Positions 27,429 through 39,012 of a DNA stretch of 64,000 bases are shown here, piece after piece. The stretch's first letter is position 1. Each line of letters begins with the position of its first letter. The stretch is from Adiantum capillus-veneris (Eukaryota; Streptophyta; Polypodiopsida; Polypodiales; Pteridaceae). The stretch is taken from the NCBI GenBank assembly GCA_014529385.2, contig CM043958.1:87770525-87834524 (forward strand), written 5' to 3'. Both the position numbers and the translations under genes were made by a program. The notes below the pieces were generated by a model. That model saw only the letters and a program-made list of their open reading frames with translations. It did no database searches and was not told the origin of the DNA.

Positions 27429-28805
27429 ATAAGTGATAAAAGGGAAAAATGAGAGGAAGTTTATGTGTTTCAAAATCATGTCTTCCCAAAAGAGTCTTCC
27501 ATCGAACTTGTGAGTCAATAGCTTCAAAGATACATACAAGAACTAACACTGCTTTGTATCAATTTCTTGTTTTGTGACTATAGTTCATTTTTTTGAGAGA
27601 TGAAATCTATATAGAGTTTTTATAAATGCAAATTTACATGGAGAACCTAACACAACTTTATAACCATGTCTTTTGAGTAATGTAGATGGGTCAGACTTGG
27701 ACGAGTAGCTAGAGTGCAGGCTGAAAGAGCACATAGTTTGAAAGTCAAACTAAGACACATTGAGGATACATCTAGTTATCAACAAAATTGGTTCCTTAGT
27801 ACATTGCCAATCACTATGATACACGCTCTTTGACTAGTTTTACTCAATTAGATCATGTGAGACTTAAAATTTATATGTAAGATAGGGGTATGGTAGTTTT
27901 TTTCATTGATTGTTATATAAGCGTAGAAAGGGGGGTCATATTCTCTAATATGAGTCGTATATAGGGATTTTATCAAAGTTGTCTGCTTGCAGGTGGCATC
28001 CTGTTTTGTATATAGAGTGAATCCCTCGGGAGGGTGTGCCATAATTGGCACGTGCATTAGGCACTCTCTCTTTGTTTCTCCCAAGCACTCACCTTGCATG
28101 GCAGGTACTTCAAGCCTAAATGCTCAACTTCAATAAAAGCGTATACCAAAGGAACTTTTTTCCCGCTGGGTTTTTTCCCTTTGTTCATCCAGGTTTTAAG
28201 ACCCTAATCTAGAAACCCTCATCATTGACTTCTTGTATATATTCCTTCTACATCAGCAGTAAGCAAGTGGCTACCCAAATCAATCGACAGCAACTTGGGC
28301 TATAGCTGCAGATTAAAACACAATTATCAAGATAATCTTTTATTGCCAAGGTTGACACCAAAGCTCTACCAAACAATAACAAGTCAAAGAATGGCCTACA
28401 ATGACAAGCAGTGAAAAACTCAGCAAGTGAGCTATCCACAACAACCATACGTAGTTCACACAATGCTTCAATATTGGCTATCTATTGCACACAACTCCAA
28501 TTGCAGTGGACATGGAAAGCAAACCCATCATAAAGTCAGCACCACAAAGAGGCTCAGTTTTACAAACTCAAAAACATGAAAATACCTCTACACAGTGGCC
28601 AAGACTGTCAACAAAGAGAAGATTGCACAATGATTTTCCTTGATAATCAAAGATCAAGTCATGTATCAACAACATGGCATATATGAATTACCCAAGGAAT
28701 GGGGGGGCATCATCAATGACAAAGCACTTCCCACACTAAAGGCCAACCTTGAAGACAACACTATGACAAGATTGCACAAGGTTGTGTTAAAGGACAACAC
28801 AATTT
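27429..28805. other. 3' noncoding interior of the gypsy element
   Basis: No coding motif was found. A purine tract AGGAAGGGGAGAA at 28806-28818 directly precedes the 3' LTR and is the expected polypurine tract. Confidence 0.55.
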
Positions 28806-28818
28806 AGGAAGGGGAGAA

Positions 28819-28996
28819 TGTTTGAGGATAGATCGAACGGGTGCCCAACTGGTAGCCGGTCACCACATTTGTACTCTATTAGTTTTTTGAGATAGTGTAG
28901 TAATACTCTGTGTAAATCTTGATTCCAGAGTAGTGGATCAATTCCCTGAGTTGTAATGTTGTAATGATATTTGTAAAGGTCCATATGACTCAGTGC
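28819..28996 (+). repeat. Truncated 3' LTR of the gypsy element
   Basis: It follows the 5' LTR from TGTTTGAGGA to the phrase GGTCCATATGACTC, then switches abruptly to the opposite strand of the same LTR. Only ~178 of ~908 bp remain. Confidence 0.85.
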
Positions 28997-28999
28997 CAA

Positions 29000-29444
29000 T
29001 GTTAGTGGGTCACCGTGATAGACGTCTGTAGCATAGCTATTTGGCACTAACATAATGTCTATACTCAGGGAAGTAACTCGGATGGGACAAGGAGACTCTT
29101 TGAGATCGTCAATCTCAAGAAGTGAACCTTAACAGGCAAACACACCAACTCAACAAGCAAACCAACACTCAATGATCAGGGAAATCTTCCTATGTCCTTT
29201 CTCACAGCTCTAGGTCATCACGCCATTTCGGCACTTGAGCGGACTCGAAATGCAACGAACTTTAGGAGGAGGTTTAGGACACCTAGGGGCACTATCCTAC
29301 CAAGTCTGGTTGCAATCCAACAAGGTACCAAAATCATGATCCATCATGAAAAAGTTCCTAAAATTTGCAACAGAACTATCCAAAAAGGTTGCCCTATGGT
29401 CTAGGAACACTCTCTTATGGTCAAAACAACTAAAAATAATGATT
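29000..29444 (-). repeat. Inverted gypsy LTR, left part
   Basis: Reverse complement of the LTR 3' half, starting TGTTAGTGGGTCACC. It continues at 49769 beyond the DNA transposon. The two parts total ~910 bp, a full LTR. No 5-bp direct repeat flanks the whole (gccaa versus ggatt), so it was not a simple solo-LTR insertion. Confidence 0.85.
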
Positions 29445-29466
29445 CATTAGGAGAAATATGAACCTT
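29445..29466 (+). repeat. Left terminal inverted repeat of the large DNA transposon
   Basis: It reads CATTAGGAGAAATATGAACC and matches the right end with one difference in the first 20 bases. Confidence 0.8.
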
Positions 29467-29867
29467 GCATGGGCCTTGTAAGGAATCCTAATTTTTAGGG
29501 ATTAAGGCTAATGTTGTGTGGGGTTTAGGGGGCAAGGGCATCGAAGAAGGTAGTTTTGAGTAGGCTTTTCTAGCCTTTTTTTAAGACAAATGTACTATGT
29601 GGACCTAAAGGGTTACTTTCTCTCTCTAGCTTTTTTTAAAGTGAAGGAAGCATAGGGGTGTGTCCACATCAGCAAAAACGTGGGTCACAAAGAGACAAAA
29701 TTTTATTTTTTTAAAAAAAATTCATTTTACTTGTTTCTAACTTAAAACTCCCTCCCAACATATATACATATCCAAAAATCATTTTTTGACCCATTTTTTA
29801 ACCCACAAGCTTAGAAAGTCCATTTTTTCAAAACTCTTTTCCTCCAAAAAGTAATAAACATTTTGTT

Positions 29868-30060
29868 CTCTCCTCCTCCTCCCTCCTCCTCCTCCCTCCT
29901 CCTCCTCCCTCCTCTCTCTCTCTCTCTCTCTTCCTCTCCTCTCCCTCCCTGCCCCTACCTTCCTCCTCCTCCCCAATCTCTCCCTCCCCCCCCTCCCTCC
30001 TTCTCTCCTCCCATCTTCCTCAACCTCTCTACCCTTCCCCCTCTATCTTTTCATCATTTT
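29868..30060 (+). repeat. Pyrimidine tract (CTC/CT-rich)
   Basis: About 190 bases that are almost pure C and T, built from CCTCCT and CTCTCT units. It immediately precedes the likely ATG of the transposase-like gene at 30082. It may be the 5' leader or a promoter-proximal CT-rich element. Confidence 0.9.
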
Positions 30061-30081
30061 CTTCCTCACGCAATAGCTTCC

Positions 30082-33035
30082 ATGGTGCTCACAGACATCA
30101 CAAATGGTTTGCTTCCACCACCACGTACTCTGCACACCAAAATCATACATATTCGCTTACCCACGGCATTTGCACCAAAGACCACTAGTGAAGGTGATCA
30201 AAGGTCATCACAGGAACGTCGCACCGCTTGTGAGACCAATGTTGACATTTGGGTGGATGGCCATTTGTACCCTTACGATCCTATAAGCCGCTTCTATCCA
30301 CCGTTTAATAGCCTTTCCACATTTCTTCAATTTCTTGGGAGGGGAGAAGTAGGTTTGTTAGGCTATTGCAAGCGGTTGTGTATGGGTGTAGGTGCTTCTT
30401 TGCATATGTGGATGCACGAATGTCAAGCTCTTCACCTCAAGACGACGGCATTACAAGAGAGTGTTGCATCTTCGGAGAGGGTAGTTAAAACTCTTGAACA
30501 ACAAATGCAAGAAAAGGAGTCCCACATCCAGAAGCTTACCAACAACATCACATACTTGAAAGAAACACCCCTTGGTGCAAGGGAACGCAAATGCACGTAT
30601 TTATCCATTGAAACTCTTGCACATTCGGGAGGAGCACGCAAACGACGAGTTACAGCCACAAGGTGATTTGGTCTTTACTTGCATGATGCATTCTTACTTC
30701 ACACTATTTTCTAACATTTATGTTTATTTGTTGCTAGAAACTTTATCCAGGAGGCATGCGGTGGAAAAAGCCAACATGATCGAGTCAACCTTCTCACTAG
30801 TTGTCTCAATACCCAGGACGTGATTTCTATCTTACAATCACCTGGAGGTAAGCACATTAAGGATGCAGTCACCAAGGACCTTATGCGTAAATTAAGAAAT
30901 GTGGTTAGTGATGATGACGTTCAACAAGCTTGTGATGAGGTTGGAATCATCACCAAAGCCTATCAAGCTATTTTCCAACTCCTAAAGGATGCCCTCAAAG
31001 AACATGGCATTGTGGAAAACCTATTTCCCGTTCCTCACAAGGTCAAGCTCGCAAAGAAGGCCACAAACGAAGATGTGTTCTCCCGCATTGGGACATACCT
31101 ACACATTGAGGACACAATGCCAACTTCCCTTTATGCTTCGTGCGCAACAAAGACAAGGGGAAAAGGTAAGAAACAATCCATAAGACCTTCAGAGAAGGGC
31201 TTTCCTTACACAATGTGGAACAATATTTTCGTGGATCTTAGAAGGCTTCAAGAAGCCATGCTTAGATTTTACGAGTTACCTGAAGAAGGTGACACACTTT
31301 ACTTTTTTCTTTGGTATTATTCTTATCATAGACTTTGAAGTTTAAGTTCTTAGCACTATTTATTTTGTAGTGCTTGGCACAAAAGTCTCTTTTGTGCTGA
31401 AACTCGATGAGTGTCAAATAGTGAAAGGCCGAAGGTTAGAGAGGCTAAGTGTCACTCTAATGAACGAGGCCCTTCTGCAAACCAAGCGAAGGGATTCAGT
31501 CGAGCCATCTCCCACCCCATCTTTTAGCGTGCAATCAGAGAAAGACATTTGGTGGTTGGGTGCTATTGAGGTGCCCAAAGAGACCAATGGAGTACTTTCA
31601 TGGATTTTTGAGAGAACTCCATGGATCACAAAAGTAATACACTCCCAAATTGCAGGTCAGAAGTTGGAGATTGAGGGTTTTGGTAGTTATGATGTGGAGT
31701 GGCACTTAGGTGGGGATTTGAAGACCATAAAGTGTTTGCTTGGCTACAAACAAGGGGCTTCTTCTCTCATGCCTTGTCCATTTTGCACTTGAGGGTACAA
31801 ACCTAATGGAAAAAAATCACATAAGAGCATTGCAAAGGCCGGTTCCATGCTTCCATGGCAAGGGCATGGAGTACAAGGGTTAGATTGTCGTGATGTCGGA
31901 GATGAAGGTAGAGAATGGGAAGCGTCTATTCTGAGATGTCCCATGCTCAATGTCCCATATCGTGATCAAAAGGACCACGCTTGGAATCCAATCTTTCAAT
32001 TTCCTCTATCGAATGTACATTTTTGTACATTACACGCATTCATGCACATTTTTGATAGGCTATTGAAGCTCCACATTGACTATGCTTTCACAATGAAACC
32101 GTTGGAAAAGTCCCAGGAAGCGATCAAAAGAGTGGAGGTACTCTTGAATTCCATTGGCTGTCACGGTGGAAATGTGTCTATCGTTGCTGCAAAGAACACA
32201 GGGGAGGCCCATGAAATTGCTCAACAAGTGTCAATGAGTGGACAAAAAGCTAGACACTTTTTGAAGAAAGTTTCCCAAGGAAAGCCAAGTCGATATGATG
32301 CTCAAAACAGCTCCAACCAACAGGCAGGTAACCTTTGGGAGCTTTGGAAGGAGTTATGCAAAGCTACTACCGACAATGATTCAAATGGCGAGCTTGCAAA
32401 CAAGCGCAAGCAAGTTTGGGCACATTTTGATAAAATGGTCAAGCTTATGGGCCTTAACAGCACAACAGAAGAACAACACCAATCATTTCAAGAAGCCTTG
32501 GCGGATTTTACCAAGGTCTTCACCCTTTCTTGGGGTGAAAATAACATCACACATTACATGGTAAGTCATTTTACATGGTGTATTCATTACAAGGGATTGT
32601 TTTTATTTAATAATGTGGATCATTTACTCATGTGAACAACATATCTTGTTTGCGCATGGTGCATTTTTTATGCACAAGTATGGATCGCTTGAAATTTTTA
32701 GCACTCAAGGCATGGAGAAGTCCCATTATCGAGCAAGGGGAGTGTACTTCAAAAATACTCGACATGGTGGTGGAATGGTGCAATCCAATTATTTGGAGGA
32801 GATGTTCAATTGGTTTTTTCGCACAACATTTGCTCGTAAGCTCACAATGGAGCGTGCACGACAATCCAAGATTGCTATTGAAGTGTGGAAATGGAGTCAT
32901 CAAGAGCATAGCAACAAGTGGCAAATGTCGCAAGGTCCCACCAAGCATGCTGCATGGTGGCGATGCAGAGTGCGACAAGGATCAAAGTGGATACTGCGCG
33001 AGTCACTAAACGTGAACGCAGGTTCCAACTCTTAG
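30082..33035 (+). pseudogene. Transposase-like gene of the large DNA transposon
   Basis: Likely exons: 30082-30662, 30738-31288, 31371-32560 and ~32639-33035. Exon 1 ends in a coiled coil (SSERVVKTLEQQMQEKESHI). Exon 3 carries WHLGGDLKTIKCLLGYKQGA then MPCPFC, and further on HFCTLHAFMHIFDRLL. Exon 4 has KYGSLEIFSTQGMEKSH, then TRHGGG. From memory these blocks occur together in uncharacterised eukaryotic transposase-like proteins; the D-to-CPxC arrangement recalls the CACTA-type transposase domain, but I cannot assign a named family. Damage: TGA at 31790 (expected Arg CGA), uncertain frame at the end of exon 1, and no clear AG before exon 4. Position next to one end and same-element neighbours support a mobilisation role. 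Confidence 0.55.
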
Positions 33036-33175
33036 CGACATGTTCATTAAAAAAATAATACTTTTTTTAAAAAAAATTAGTGTGAACAGGGCCCTTTTTA
33101 AATGGGCCCTTTTAAATATTGTATGCTCTCATAAACCACTCATTTCTTAAGAATAGGTGAGCTCTTACCAACGAA

Positions 33176-34071
33176 ATGGCACGCACCAAACAAACCGCGA
33201 AAGAGCATCCGCCTGCCAACAAAAACACCCTCCAAGGATGTGAGAAGCCATCATGGCTTAAAGGCACAAGAAAACGGCCACAAACGCCTGTTTGTTCCAG
33301 GAACTCATTTGGTAGTGGGCATGGTGGTAGGGCACGAGAGTCATTGAGGACTGTTGAATCTCCACCTCCTCAAGATATAACACCTAGAAGGAGAATGAAG
33401 CAACGTGCCCAGCGCTGGAGAGAAGAAGAGGGACAGCAAACAACAGAGTCCGATAGGGAGTAGCCATCGCGCCACCAATCACAAGCAGGACCATCCAGGA
33501 CTTGGGTGGTCCATATAGACACTGAATCGGAGAGTGAGCCACCATGGCTGCGAGAAAAAATACCGCGCACACATCGGGTGGCCGTTGGGGGGAAGACATT
33601 GCCTGGAGGCCAGGGAGCTCTCCCACACGACAAGATTGATAGCCAAGGGAAGAGCAAGAATCAGAAGAGGCTGCAGAACCAGCCCCTAAGCATGTAAACA
33701 GGCGCAAGTCTAAGCTTTTCAAGAAGCCTAAACGCCATCCGCTAGAAAATGTGCAAGTGCCCCCACGACAACCGCAGTGGTGCCGAAAAATAGCAAGGGC
33801 ATTTGCAGAAATTTGCCACTGCCAGAAGACGACGGAGCTTTTGATTCGATGCACCCCCTTTGCTCGCACTGTGAAGGAGGTGATTCAAAGCTATGGAAAT
33901 CAGTATAGAATGCAAGCAATAGCGCTAGAGGCTATTCAAGAAGCTGCAGAGACCCACATCATTTCGGTGTTGGAAGATACCAACCTATGCACCATACATG
34001 CAAAGCGAGTGACAATACAGCCAAAAGATATGCAGGTTGCTCGTCGATTGCGACGAGACTTCGAGCATTAG
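33176..34071 (+). pseudogene. Divergent histone H3 encoded in the DNA transposon
   Basis: The frame begins MARTKQTAKEH, so residues 1-7 after Met equal the canonical H3 tail around Lys4, while Arg8-Lys9-Ser10 become Lys-Glu-His. A long Arg/Ser/Pro-rich tail (~190 residues rather than ~40) follows. The end is a complete histone fold: QKTTELLIRCTPFARTVKEV (alpha1), AIQEAAETHI (alpha2), then LEDTNLCTIHAKRVTIQPKD and MQVARRLR (loop 2, alpha3). Loop 1 has canonical H3 length, not the longer loop of most CENH3. Damage: TAG at 33461 (expected Gln) and one frameshift in the tail between ~33550 and 33640. The histone fold itself is intact from 33640 to the stop. No intron is seen. It lies 140 bp after the transposase-like gene on the same strand. 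Confidence 0.9.
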
Positions 34072-34219
34072 CCGAAGTTACCCCTCTTTTTGTATTGCAC
34101 ACCCTTATCTTTGTAATGATTTGACTTTCCAATGACAATATGCTCAACAATTGTGTCTACTGTGTCTATTATCTTTGTAATGAAATGACTTTGTAATTTC
34201 AAGTTCTGTATGTAATTTC

Positions 34220-34416
34220 AGTAAATTTGTGCTTTTTAAGTACCCTTGGGGGTAGATAAGCCTATAAGGGGCAAAAAAAAGCCTGGCCACAAGGGCGCGC
34301 AAATGGCCCATCCATCAGTTTTGGATGGGCCATTTGCGTGCCCTTGTGGCCAGGCTTTTTTTTGCCCCTTGTAGGCTTATCTACCCCCAAGGGTACTTAA
34401 AAAGCACAAATTTACT
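34220..34416. repeat. Long hairpin 1
   Basis: Arms run from AGTAAATTTGTGCTTTTTAA to the centre TCAGTTTT and back, with very few mismatches. Confidence 0.92.
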
Positions 34417-34757
34417 AAAACCTATTGGTTTTGCAACATTATTTTACATGGATCCTTGTGGACACCCTTTTTTGGCCATTTCAAGCGTTGAATTCCCTAT
34501 AGGATATCAAAAAAATTAACATATTGTGAAACCAAGTGTCTATGAAACATTAATTTGGAGATTTCAAATGTCCAATGTAATTGGACTTTTTGGTGCAGGG
34601 GTGTACTAGGTAGAGCTAAAGCAGGACGTGATAGTGTGCTAGAAACTTCATTTCATAATTGATTTCACCTTTTCTAGTGTCCTTGAGTGTGAACATATGT
34701 TGGAATTGCCATAGAAAGGGTGCATCTAAATTAATGATGCAAAACTAATTCATTTCA

Positions 34758-34951
34758 ATAAATTTGTGCTTTGTAAGTATCCTAGGGGGTAGATAAGCCT
34801 ACCAGAGGCAAAATAAATCCTGGCCACAAGGGCGCGCAAATGGCCCATCCAAAACTGATGGATGGGCCATTTGCGCGCCCTTGTGGCCAGGCTTTTTTTG
34901 GCCCTTGGTAGGCTTATCTACCCCCTAGGGAACATAAAATACCTAAATTTA
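34758..34951. repeat. Long hairpin 2
   Basis: The same arms as hairpin 1 with scattered substitutions, mostly in the outer half of the arms; the inner GGCCACAAGGGCGCGC part is perfect. Confidence 0.9.
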
Positions 34952-35127
34952 CTGAAATTGACTGAAATTACATACAGAACTTGAAATTACAAAGTCACTA
35001 ATCAAAACAATTTTCATATCACCAATTGAAACAATTTTCAAGATTGACAAATCACATTCAAAAGAATTTGCAAGATAGAGAGACAATTTCAAATATTTTT
35101 TATTACTTCCAAAACAGTGATTTTACA

Positions 35128-36704
35128 TCATGTATCTGAGGAGTTCATAATTTTTTTGACCATTTCCTGGCGCCTATTTTGCATGTAAGGCAACTCCCCA
35201 GTCAAGAGGGATTGCGCTATGGCCTTTGGGTCAGTTGAGCCAATGGAAGCATGTATCCCTATCTGGGCAAGCACTTTACCATGAAAGCCAGTACCAAACG
35301 CTGTGCATACAAGGGATCTACGCACTAGGAACACTTGATGCACAGTTTGAGCAATGGTGCTCAAACACAAAAACTTGCTCAAAGCTTTTAACGACCAAGT
35401 CATAAAATGGGCTTGGGGAGTAAATTTATTATGGATAATGGACACATCGCCAGGGGGGAGTTGTCCTAGGTAATGCACAAGGGATGCTTGAGGTCCAAAT
35501 CCCGTCTGCTTGCCACCCATCCTTGCAGCAAAATCATCAACCTCCATGACATCCTGTCATAAACCGATGAAGGTTGAGAAAAAAGACAATGAAGGATAAA
35601 ATAGTAACATGAAATTTAGGATACAGTTTACCTCCTACTCCTTGTCGTCCTCCTCCCTGTTGCCCTTTGCATCCAAGTCAATGCTCCCATGCACCACAGA
35701 TACGACCTTTGGATCATCAGATGGGAGGTTGCATAATGGCATAGGCATCCTAGCAGCCTCAACCTTGGCTTACGTGGCTTGGAATTCTTCATCAGCCACG
35801 TGCAAGTGCTCTACTTCTAGGACCTCCGCACATACAACTGCAATAGTGTCAGCAACAGAGTCCCCATCTGGCAAGAGCTTGCTTTCTAGGGCATCTGGCG
35901 TATTGTCTAAGGGGAATTTGGTGCTGTTGCATAGCACGCTCAAGCATTCATCCATGCGCAGGCCAAATGCTTTCTCCAAATCATGCAGGAACACATACTC
36001 CTCCCCATCCACTAACACTGAGGAGAAGCGGTTGATTTCTACCTTTGGGATAGCCACATCCGTCAGTGGTAGTGGCACTGGAGTGTCACTAGGGCCAGTC
36101 GCAACTATGGATTTCTCAACCACTTCCTCAAGACCCCTAGGGTACTCGAGCCGGTGTGCCTTTCCTTCCACTATAGGGTTCATGGGGATAAACTGCTGCT
36201 CCTTGGTGTCCTTGATAAAGGACCCAACCTGAAGGTGTGGTAAGCGAAGCTCCTCCAAATCAGGTTCCTCGCTCACCAAGAAGATAAATTTTGCGAGCCG
36301 AGAAAGGTACTCAACCCCCAACTTGGCTTCTTGAGCGCTGACACCCCTGGGGCTTGCTCGTCCAAGTAATGGCCTGCATCGGTTGCAATTTCTTGGAATC
36401 GTTGCAACCGCTTGGAGAATGGGTGATCACCTTTGTGTATATAGCGCAAAAGATCTCAAGACACCCAGATCCCTACATATGGGGGGATAGATACACAATA
36501 TTTTATGATGTGCTCCTCCATGAACGCAAAAATCTCGGCAAATGCATCCATGTGAAGGGCAACTGTGGCATCAAGGTATGGGAGACGAGTAAAAAAGGTG
36601 TGGAGGTCCAACTTCCCTTTGTATTTGGTGTCCTCGAGGAAGAGGATGAAGCATGACAAAGGGGTGAATGTGGCTGCAGATGCAGAGGCTGTGGAAGCAT
36701 CCAT
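35128..36704 (-). pseudogene. Gene C of the DNA transposon, product unknown
   Basis: Two exons: 36704-35632 and 35553-35128. The likely start is MDASTASASA. The predicted protein is ~500 residues, rather acidic in the middle (LEDLEEL-type segments), with no membrane segment or motif I recognise. Exon 2 starts VMEVDDFAARMGGKQTG and ends MVKKIMNSSDT. Damage: TGA at about 36454 (expected Arg), one frameshift near 36330, TAA at about 35770 and TAG near 35635 (both expected Gln). It faces the histone H3 gene across the foldback element. It may be a second transposition protein or cargo; I cannot say which. Confidence 0.55.
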
Positions 36705-38340
36705 GTCTAGCCTGGGATGTAGATAGAGAGTGGAGGAGCTCAAGAGAATAGTGAATGAGTTAGGTGGCCCCCTTTTATAATGGACCCTTTTTTTAAGACA
36801 TAAAAAAAAGGCACTTTCACCAAAAAATGATTTCTCATCCCAATGCAAAAAATTATATTCAAAGGCATGATTTGCCGAAGCAAATCATGTTGATTACAGC
36901 GGGGATCAGTTTGAAAATTGCAAGATTCACAAAGTTATAAGATCGATAGCATAGTTCCATCCATCCCCCAGTCCTCCTCGACCTTCAATTTGTCTTCCAT
37001 TATCTTCCCAATTTGCGGACATTCATTACAATAAGCATCCAATGATCGACAAACCATGATGTATTGAAAATGTGGTGGAAGGATTCTCACCTTGTGACCT
37101 TGTAAACGAAATTGTGCTTGTTGAAGGGCCTCAAAACCCATAATAATCAAATGTTCTCGAACATTACTGAGAGTCCAATGCTTGTTCACTTGGACTGCCT
37201 GGATTGCCTCCAAAGCATCGTTGGGCATCTTCACTGCAATTTCAAAGCTTGCAATAGCGCCGTCTACACTCTGTAAGGGAGTCCACACTCCAAGCTTACA
37301 CATCCAACGATCATAGTGAAATCGTATGTACAAGGAGGTGCGGGATTTCAAATAGCGCATTCCAATACCTGAAGCTCCAACCTTACAATGGTATCGGTTC
37401 CTGTTGTGCATGCCCTCCACAAAACCCCATTCCTCTTCTAAAAGCCTTCCTAATTCCTCGTAATGCGCATCTTTACATACAAGCATTGTGGTAGTCTCCA
37501 CAAATCCAAACTCTTTAAAAATGTGCACAAAACAATGAATAGGCAAACACCAACTCAAGCCCACAGACCTAGAAGCTTTAGAGTATATCAAAGAGTTTTG
37601 GACATCTATTATCATCTTTTGCTTGAAAGATGCTACCGACCACAAATCTGGCACCGGCCACTCCATACTTAATAAGGAAGTTACTTTGATGGGTTCAAGC
37701 GTTCCAAACGCTTGTGTAGAAGTAGGGACAATATATGAGTGAGAATAGAAGAAAATCCTTCTTTGAACCAGTTTGGTTGGGCAAAGATGTGGGAACATTA
37801 TTGCTTCAATATCCGCATGTATAGCATTGAATGTGCCGAAGAGACTATGTAGTGGTTGCTCCTCCACCAACGTGGATGGAAATATGACTATAAATGCATG
37901 ATAAATCTTAAGTATGAATCCATAATAACATTACACTATGATTTCACACCTAGCTTTGTATTCTCAAAACATGTACTGACAATGTGTTGAAAATCGAGGC
38001 GGTTGTTGCAAATGCGTGGTTGACATTGAGAAAACATGTTGCACAATGGCTACGGTCCCCTTGTCTTTGCGGTTCTTGAAGCCAAGGAGCTTTCCTTTCC
38101 AATGAAGATCCAAGTTTGCACGATTCCGCACACGATGAGGGCCAATAGCAGATGGTTGCATGTATACCCTGTTAAGTATGGAGCCTGATTTACCCTTGTA
38201 ATTTTTTGTGGTAAAAGCGCACATTTGTAAGGCCCCCATTATGAGGAGAAGCCATCGTGCGTGACGGAAAATCACTCACTGGAAACCAAAATTTTCACGG
38301 ACAAGAATCAGGGGCAACACTTTTTTTTGCTGGAATATTC

Positions 38341-38530
38341 TTTTTCGCCGGAATATGATGGCCGGACGGCGGCCGGAAAGTGGTCGGAAAAAAACCGGTC
38401 GGTTGGTCGGTGGCCGGTAGTCAATGGCCGATGGCCGGTGGTCCGAAGCCAATGGCCGGTGGTCGGTGGTCGGAAGTCAATGGCCGCTGGCCGGTGGCTG
38501 AATTCAATGGCCGGTGGCCGAATTCAAAAG
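38341..38530 (+). repeat. GGCCGGTGG short repeats in LTR U3
   Basis: Many overlapping copies of GGCCGGTGG, GGTCGGTGG and TCAATGGCC, GC-rich against an AT-rich background and dense in CpG/CHG sites. They lie ~120-310 bp upstream of the TATA box and are repeated in the 3' LTR at 43120-43275, with a shorter array. Confidence 0.85.
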
Positions 38531-38650
38531 CGGACTTGTCTTCTCAAGGGCGGCCACACATGGGCGGATTGGAGGGTCCGATTTGGACTTATTCGCACAA
38601 GGGCGGCTACACATGGCTGTCTCTCATAAGAGAGGGCAGCCCTTTTGGCC

Positions 38651-38657
38651 TATAAAA
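38651..38657 (+). promoter_or_regulatory. TATA box of the outer copia LTR
   Basis: TATAAAA within GGCCTATAAAAGGAGG; the identical site is at 43399 in the 3' LTR. Transcription would start ~30 bp downstream. Confidence 0.75.
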
Positions 38658-38857
38658 GGAGGCCAATTCTACACACATTTCATGGTGTGAAGTTGATGCA
38701 ACAAGGTGAGTGTGAGGTGGTGAGAGTGAAGCAAGGCGGGAGCTTCATTAAGGGTATAATCCCTTTGTAAACTACTTCTTGTTTTGAAGTACTAAAGACA
38801 TTGAGTGGCTGCTTTCCCGTGGACGTAGCCCACACTGGGTGAACCACGTATATCGTG

Positions 38858-38892
<35 letters not shown>

Positions 38893-38941
38893 AAGTAATC
38901 TACTCAATTATCTATTTAGCTACGTCTTATTTCCTAACAAC

Positions 38942-38953
38942 TGGTATCAGAGC
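38942..38953 (+). other. Primer-binding site, initiator Met tRNA
   Basis: TGGTATCAGAGC two bases after the 5' LTR, the standard plant copia site. Confidence 0.93.
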
Positions 38954-39012
38954 AAGGTTTGCTCGTAGCTAAATTATCTCAAGGAAAGGATTCCTTGAAT
39001 TGAGTGGGAGTT

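Larger units (their letters stand above)
17626..28996 (+). mobile_element. Non-autonomous gypsy-type LTR element lacking pol
   Basis: The 5' LTR is 17626-18533 and the 3' LTR starts at 28819 (TGTTTGAGGA in both). A primer-binding site follows the 5' LTR and a purine tract precedes the 3' LTR. The ~10.3-kb interior has a long noncoding leader with tandem repeats, gag with zinc knuckles, and retropepsin-like pieces, but no reverse transcriptase, RNase H or integrase that I can find. Its mobility would depend on another element. The reading frames are broken by stops and shifts. The 3' LTR is cut after ~178 bp and abuts an inverted LTR of the same family. Confidence 0.85.
34186..34998. mobile_element. 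Nested foldback element between convergent genes
   Basis: Outer inverted arms at 34186-34229 and ~34946-34998 (TGACTTTGTAATTTCAAGTT and mirror) enclose two long hairpins at 34220-34416 and 34758-34951. The hairpins are copies of each other, each with ~90-bp arms around GATGGGCCATTTGCGCGCCC and a loop of only ~7-12 bases. The right outer arm has a 10-bp duplication relative to the left. It fills the gap between the histone H3 gene and gene C, whose 3' ends face each other. Confidence 0.88.
38170..38939 (+). repeat. Outer copia 5' LTR (770 bp)
   Basis: It starts TGTTAAGTATGG and ends TTTCCTAACA. The first half has repeated GGCCGGTGG/GGTCGGTGG blocks (38341-38530); the second half has a TATA box and a (CT)n run at ~38861-38888. 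Confidence 0.96.

Noticed and set aside
29863-30081. Start of the transposase-like protein at 29863
   Set aside because: The first 73 codons are Pro/Ser/Leu from a pyrimidine tract. The ATG at 30082 is the more credible start.
33506-33697. A separate small gene between 33506 and 33697
   Set aside because: It is in the same frame as the H3-like tail after one TAG, so it is the tail of that gene.
33176-34071. A centromeric H3 (CENH3)
   Set aside because: The long tail fits, but loop 1 has canonical H3 length and DTNLC is kept. It lies inside a transposon with a transposase-like neighbour.
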